Shown here one piece after another: positions 5,642-8,169 of a stretch of 8,169 bases of DNA. The position numbers were made by a program, and so were the translations under genes. Where the stretch lies: contig JAKZSU010000103.1 of NCBI GenBank assembly GCA_047517485.1, forward strand, positions 1-8,169. The letters are read 5' to 3'. The notes beneath the pieces are model-generated. The model was given only the letters and a program-made list of their open reading frames with translations, ran no database searches and was not told the DNA's origin. How positions within the stretch are numbered: position 1 is the first letter of the stretch; every line of letters begins with the position of its first letter. This stretch comes from JAKZSU01 sp047517485 (GTDB taxonomy: Bacteria > Pseudomonadota > Alphaproteobacteria > UBA7887).

Positions 5642-5990
5642 GCCCGTGAGCAAGGCGAACGGCAAGCGCGACCGCGCGCCCCAGCTGATGCGAGGCCAGC
5701 CTGCGTGGCGTCTGAACGCCCTTTAAACAACCGGAACCCAGTCTCCCCCACCAACCAGCCCGCACCACCGCCCGTGAGCTGCGCTCACGGCAAGCGCGAC
5801 CGCGCGCCCGAGCCAATGCGAGGCCAGCCTGCGTGGCGTCTGAACGCCCTTTAAAACAACGGAACCCAGTCTCCCAACACCATCCAGCCCGCACCACCGC
5901 CCGTGAGCTTCGCTCACGGCAAGCGCGACCGCGCGCCCGAGCCAATGCGAGGAAAACCTGCGTGGCGCGTGAACGCCGTTTAAAACCACG
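5642..5990. repeat. Tandem array of the structured ~128-bp repeat, right array
   Basis: Three copies start at the GCCCGTGAG motif at 5642, 5770 and 5899 (periods 128 and 129), in the same orientation as the left array at 1-240. Each carries the 8+8 stem-loop at its start: arms 5644-5651/5655-5662, 5772-5779/5783-5790 and 5901-5908/5912-5919. Each also has the GCGCGACCGCGCGC centre, the CCTGCGTGGCG block and the TTTAAA end. Intervening spacers are also repeated, so this is tandem duplication, not a CRISPR with unique spacers. After 5990 the match fades within about 15 bases. The array lies between two convergent genes. Long open frames through it on the minus strand are by-products of the repeats. 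Confidence 0.92.
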
Positions 5991-6098
5991 CGGAACACAG
6001 GCTCGGCGTTCCAAATTACGGTCCCTCTTAAAAAAAACACACTCAACGCGATTCGGTATCTAATTTCCTAATCGATCGTTCCAAACACCGCGTTTCCC

Positions 6099-6680
6099 TC
6101 AAGCCAAAACCCGCCGCGCCTGGGATATCACCGCATTGAGCGCCGCGGAATCGCCGCCCAACCGGGTCAACACCCGCAAACCGAGGAACAGACCGAGCAA
6201 CGCCTGCGCGGTGGTGCGCGGCGCCAGCACCCGCGGCACGGTGCCGTCACGCTTGGCGGCCTCGATCATCTCGAAAAAGAAATCCTCGACCTTGCCGAGC
6301 GACGCTTTGACCAGCGTCCGCACCTCCGGATCATGCGGCGAGACCTCGAGCGCGGTATTCACCATCAGACACCCGGCGGGCACGTCACCGGTCGCGCTCT
6401 GCCGCGCCGCCCCCTCGAACGCCGCGACAATCGCGTCCCTAGGCGGCCGCTCGGCGGCCACGCCACTCAAGAAATCCTCGCGATACTGCTTGTCATATGC
6501 GCGCAAAGCCGCAAGAAACAGAGACCGCTTGTCGGAAAACGCGGCATACAGGCTGCCGCGGTTGATCCCGGTCTCGCGCACCAAATCGTTCACCGAGGTC
6601 GCGGCATAGCCATGCGCCCAAAACGCCCGCATCGCCTGGTCCACCACCTCGCCCTCGACGTATTTCTTCTCCCAAGGCAC
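6099..6680 (-). CDS. TetR/AcrR family transcriptional regulator
   Basis: The protein is 193 aa from the GTG at 6680, with GGGAG (6689-6693) 8 bases upstream. The N-terminal TetR helix-turn-helix spans about residues 10-55: AFWAHGYAATSVNDLVRETG, then the recognition segment INRGSLYAAFSDKRSLF (39-55). The C-terminal ligand and dimer domain includes PAGCLMVNTALEVSPHDPEV (101-120). Cys104 there aligns with the position of the reactive cysteine in E. coli NemR (SGCLTVKL), a sensor of electrophiles and reactive chlorine, from memory. Ligand unknown. It probably represses its own promoter, as an operator-like palindrome overlaps the -35 element. It is divergent from the cyclase gene, and no reductase or efflux gene is adjacent within the window. 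Confidence 0.93.
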   Translation of the reverse strand: MPWEKKYVEGEVVDQAMRAFWAHGYAATSVNDLVRETGINRGSLYAAFSDKRSLFLAALRAYDKQYREDFLSGVAAERPPRDAIVAAFEGAARQSATGDVPAGCLMVNTALEVSPHDPEVRTLVKASLGKVEDFFFEMIEAAKRDGTVPRVLAPRTTAQALLGLFLGLRVLTRLGGDSAALNAVISQARRVLA

Positions 6681-6715
6681 CGCATATGCTCCCGCGTATC
6701 ATCAACCGTGCATCC

Positions 6716-6743
6716 ATCATACGGGTTTAGAACGATCGGTCAA
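6716..6743 (-). promoter_or_regulatory. Promoter of the TetR regulator
   Basis: Read on the minus strand, TTGACC (6743-6738) and TATGAT (6721-6716) are each 5/6 matches to the sigma70 consensus, separated by 16 bases. Transcription would start near 6709, giving a leader of about 29 bases that contains the GGGAG ribosome-binding site before the GTG at 6680. This is the best promoter in the window. Confidence 0.7.
6728..6743. promoter_or_regulatory. Probable TetR-family operator
   Basis: TAGAACGATCGGTCAA is an imperfect palindrome centred on CGATCG. It matches the fully symmetric form TAGACCGATCGGTCTA at 14 of 16 positions, a pattern resembling the NemR-type box as I recall it. It covers the -35 element and part of the spacer of the regulator promoter, the usual arrangement for autorepression. 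Its distance to the cyclase ATG is 96 bases, so shared control is possible but not shown. Confidence 0.55.
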
Positions 6744-6839
6744 ATAATGCTCGCGCAACCTCGGACTATCGCCCAGCCTTTGCAACCCCGATGTTTGCGA
6801 GTAGCCTACGGCCAGGAATTTGGGGGGCTCAACAAAAAC

Positions 6840-8051
6840 ATGGCCACTGACGAGGGACTGAGAAAACTCGCCGCCATTCTCGCCGCCGACGTCGCCGGCT
6901 ATAGCCGGCTGATGGCCGACGACGAGCGCGCCACCGTGCGCACGCTTACCCAATACCGCGAGGTCTTCGCCGAGCACGTCGCGGCGCACCGGGGCCGCAT
7001 TGTCGATACCGCCGGCGACAGCGTGCTCGCCACCTTCGACAGCGTGGTCGAGGCGGTCGAGGCCGCGGTCGAAATCCAGCGCGCCTTGGGCGAGTGCAAC
7101 GAGGCGCTCGACGAACACCGCCGAATGCACTTCCGCATCGGGGTCAACCTCGGCGACATCATCCACCGCGACGACGGCACGATCTACGGCGACGGCGTCA
7201 ACGCCGCCGCCCGCCTCGAGGCGCTGGCAGCGCCGGGCAGGGTGATGCTATCAGGCTCGGCGCATGAGCAAGTCGAGGGCAAGCTGGATGTCGGTTTGGC
7301 CGATGCCGGTTCGCATGAGGTGAAGAATATCGTCAAGCCGGTGCGGGCGTGGCGGGTAGTTCTTGGCGGTGACGAAGTAGTAACGGACTTGCCGACAAAA
7401 CCGCGCGGACGGCTGTTCGCGGCAGCGGCCATTGCCATCCTCGTCGCGGCCGGATTCTCAGCATGGTGGCTCATACGCGAGGCATCACCAACGATGATGA
7501 CCGCGAGTGGCCGTCCCACAGCCGACCCCGTCCTTGCCATGCCGACGGGTCCAACGATCGCCGTGCTGCCTTTCGACAATCTCGGCGGCGACCCCGAACA
7601 AGACTATTTCGCCGATGGTCTGACCGAGGACATCATCACCGCGCTTTCGCGGTTCGGCGAACTCCGTGTGATCGCCCGAAATTCCACATTTCAGTATCAA
7701 GGCCAAGCAACCGACATCCGCGAAGTCGGTTCGGCACTGGGCGCCGATTACGTGCTTGAAGGCAGCGTGCGACGCGCCGACGACGCGCTCCGTATCGCCG
7801 CCCAGTTGCTCGACGTTCGCGACGGCGCCCATATCTGGTCGGAGCAGTTCGATCGTGACCTGACCGCCGACGCGATTTTCGCGATCCAGGATACGATTAC
7901 CGTCGAAGTGGCCTCGGCGATCTCCGGTTACAATGGCGCCATTGCGACACAGCGACTGGCTGAAGCAACGGGTAACCGAACTGAAGACTTAGCCGCCTAC
8001 GAATGCGTTCTTCTAGTCTATGTGAACTACGATCCTTGCCTATCCGGTTAA
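6840..8051 (+). CDS. Class III adenylate/guanylate cyclase with TolB-like domain, C-terminally truncated
   Basis: The protein is 403 aa from the ATG at 6840; GGGGGG lies at 6822-6827, a slightly long 12 bases away. The start fits the family (M-TD-G-RKLAAILAADVAGYSRLM), and the open frame further left overlaps the TetR gene antisense. The cyclase homology domain covers about 8-175. Metal-binding Asp17 and Asp60 and the transition-state residues Asn121 and Arg125 are present. A membrane helix spans about 191-212, followed by a TolB/FlgO-like domain (238-345: IAVLPFDNLGGDPEQDYFADGL, GADYVLEGSVRR, HIWSEQFDR). Family members normally continue with several TPR repeats to about 550-650 aa. Here the sequence stops soon after AYECVLLVYVNY, where TPRs would begin. 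ATP-to-cAMP conversion is likely but unproven, because the usual substrate-selecting Lys before the GD motif is Asp56 here. Confidence 0.88.
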   Translation: MATDEGLRKLAAILAADVAGYSRLMADDERATVRTLTQYREVFAEHVAAHRGRIVDTAGDSVLATFDSVVEAVEAAVEIQRALGECNEALDEHRRMHFRIGVNLGDIIHRDDGTIYGDGVNAAARLEALAAPGRVMLSGSAHEQVEGKLDVGLADAGSHEVKNIVKPVRAWRVVLGGDEVVTDLPTKPRGRLFAAAAIAILVAAGFSAWWLIREASPTMMTASGRPTADPVLAMPTGPTIAVLPFDNLGGDPEQDYFADGLTEDIITALSRFGELRVIARNSTFQYQGQATDIREVGSALGADYVLEGSVRRADDALRIAAQLLDVRDGAHIWSEQFDRDLTADAIFAIQDTITVEVASAISGYNGAIATQRLAEATGNRTEDLAAYECVLLVYVNYDPCLSG

Positions 8052-8167
8052 CGCCCATGACCGCTACATGTAGGGTGCCGCCACTCTCCCGAGTAAAGCT
8101 CGGCATAGGTTGGAGCAGAGGTGTCGGCCGCGATGCCGAGCAATGAGCGGAAGGCGTTGAACGGGTA
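8048..8167 (-). other. Unrecognised open frame entering from the right edge
   Basis: A 39-codon minus-strand frame runs from the right edge to a TAA at 8050-8048. It contains FNAFRSLLGIAADTSAPTYA and ends YSGEWRHPTCSGHGR. Its composition is protein-like, but I cannot assign a family, and a second minus-strand frame is also open here. Its stop overlaps the cyclase stop. If real, it is the tail of a gene whose arrival may have cut off the cyclase. The plus strand after 8075 does not read as TPR sequence in any frame. Confidence 0.22.
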
Positions 8168-8169
8168 GA

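Noticed and set aside
5642..5990. CRISPR array
   Set aside because: Units are about 128 bp, the intervening sequence is also repeated, and there are no unique spacers or cas genes.
5145..6014. 289-codon minus-strand open frame through the right repeat array and the secreted protein gene
   Set aside because: It overlaps a well-supported plus-strand gene antisense, and its N-terminal part is just the translated repeat; composition is Arg/Ala-rich with no start signal.
6030..6037. A8 tract (T8 on the minus strand) as the TetR terminator
   Set aside because: No stem-loop precedes the T run on the minus strand; only a widely spaced AACGCG/CGCGTT pair is present.
6780..6807. TTGCAA-16-TAGCCT as a cyclase promoter
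   Set aside because: Only 4/6 and 3/6 matches, not better than expected by chance in this composition.
6333..6839. N-terminal extension of the cyclase frame across the TetR gene
   Set aside because: It would run antisense through TetR and its promoter; the family N-terminus begins at the ATG at 6840.

Overview
The window is GC-rich DNA with dense, GC-ending codon use. It looks like an alphaproteobacterial chromosome. The inference rests on the class III cyclase/TolB-like protein (a family expanded in rhizobia and Rhodospirillales-like bacteria), the small Lys/Arg/Ala-rich protein ending in GAARRGAARSR, and the general style of the genes. No rRNA, tRNA, CRISPR array or complete transposase gene is visible.

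Layout, left to right. Positions 1-240 hold the end of a tandem array of a structured repeat (unit about 127 bp) that continues past the left edge. A strong hairpin (238-262) closes it. Six minus-strand genes follow: a probable membrane-anchored protein of unknown function (312-1184), a DUF1330 protein (1547-1951) directly downstream of an epoxide-hydrolase-type alpha/beta hydrolase (1965-2996), a small secreted protein (3359-3688), a small basic protein (3763-3960) and a YaiI/DUF188 protein (4052-4537). Between the hydrolase and the secreted-protein gene lies a 273-bp non-coding element (3025-3297). It has 31-bp terminal inverted repeats, TA at both outer ends and a nested internal palindrome, and I call it a MITE.

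The right half starts with a 517-bp non-coding leader region (4538-5054) carrying a candidate promoter and small hairpins. A plus-strand gene for a secreted beta-rich protein (5055-5534) follows, with a GC-rich terminator hairpin. Three more copies of the same structured repeat (5642-5990) lie between this gene and a convergent TetR-family regulator (6099-6680, minus). The regulator is divergent from a class III nucleotidyl cyclase with a membrane segment and a TolB-like domain (6840-8051, plus). The shared 159-bp region holds a good promoter for the regulator, overlapped by a near-palindromic operator-like site. The cyclase stops early, without the TPR region usual in its family, and the last ~100 bp do not continue it.

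Functional links. The hydrolase and DUF1330 genes are almost certainly co-transcribed. The TetR regulator very probably represses itself and might also affect the cyclase. The remaining genes appear to be independent housekeeping or accessory genes. The most unusual content is non-coding: the two arrays of the hairpin-bearing repeat and the MITE placed directly upstream of the hydrolase ribosome-binding site. I see no clear multi-gene defence or biosynthetic system.
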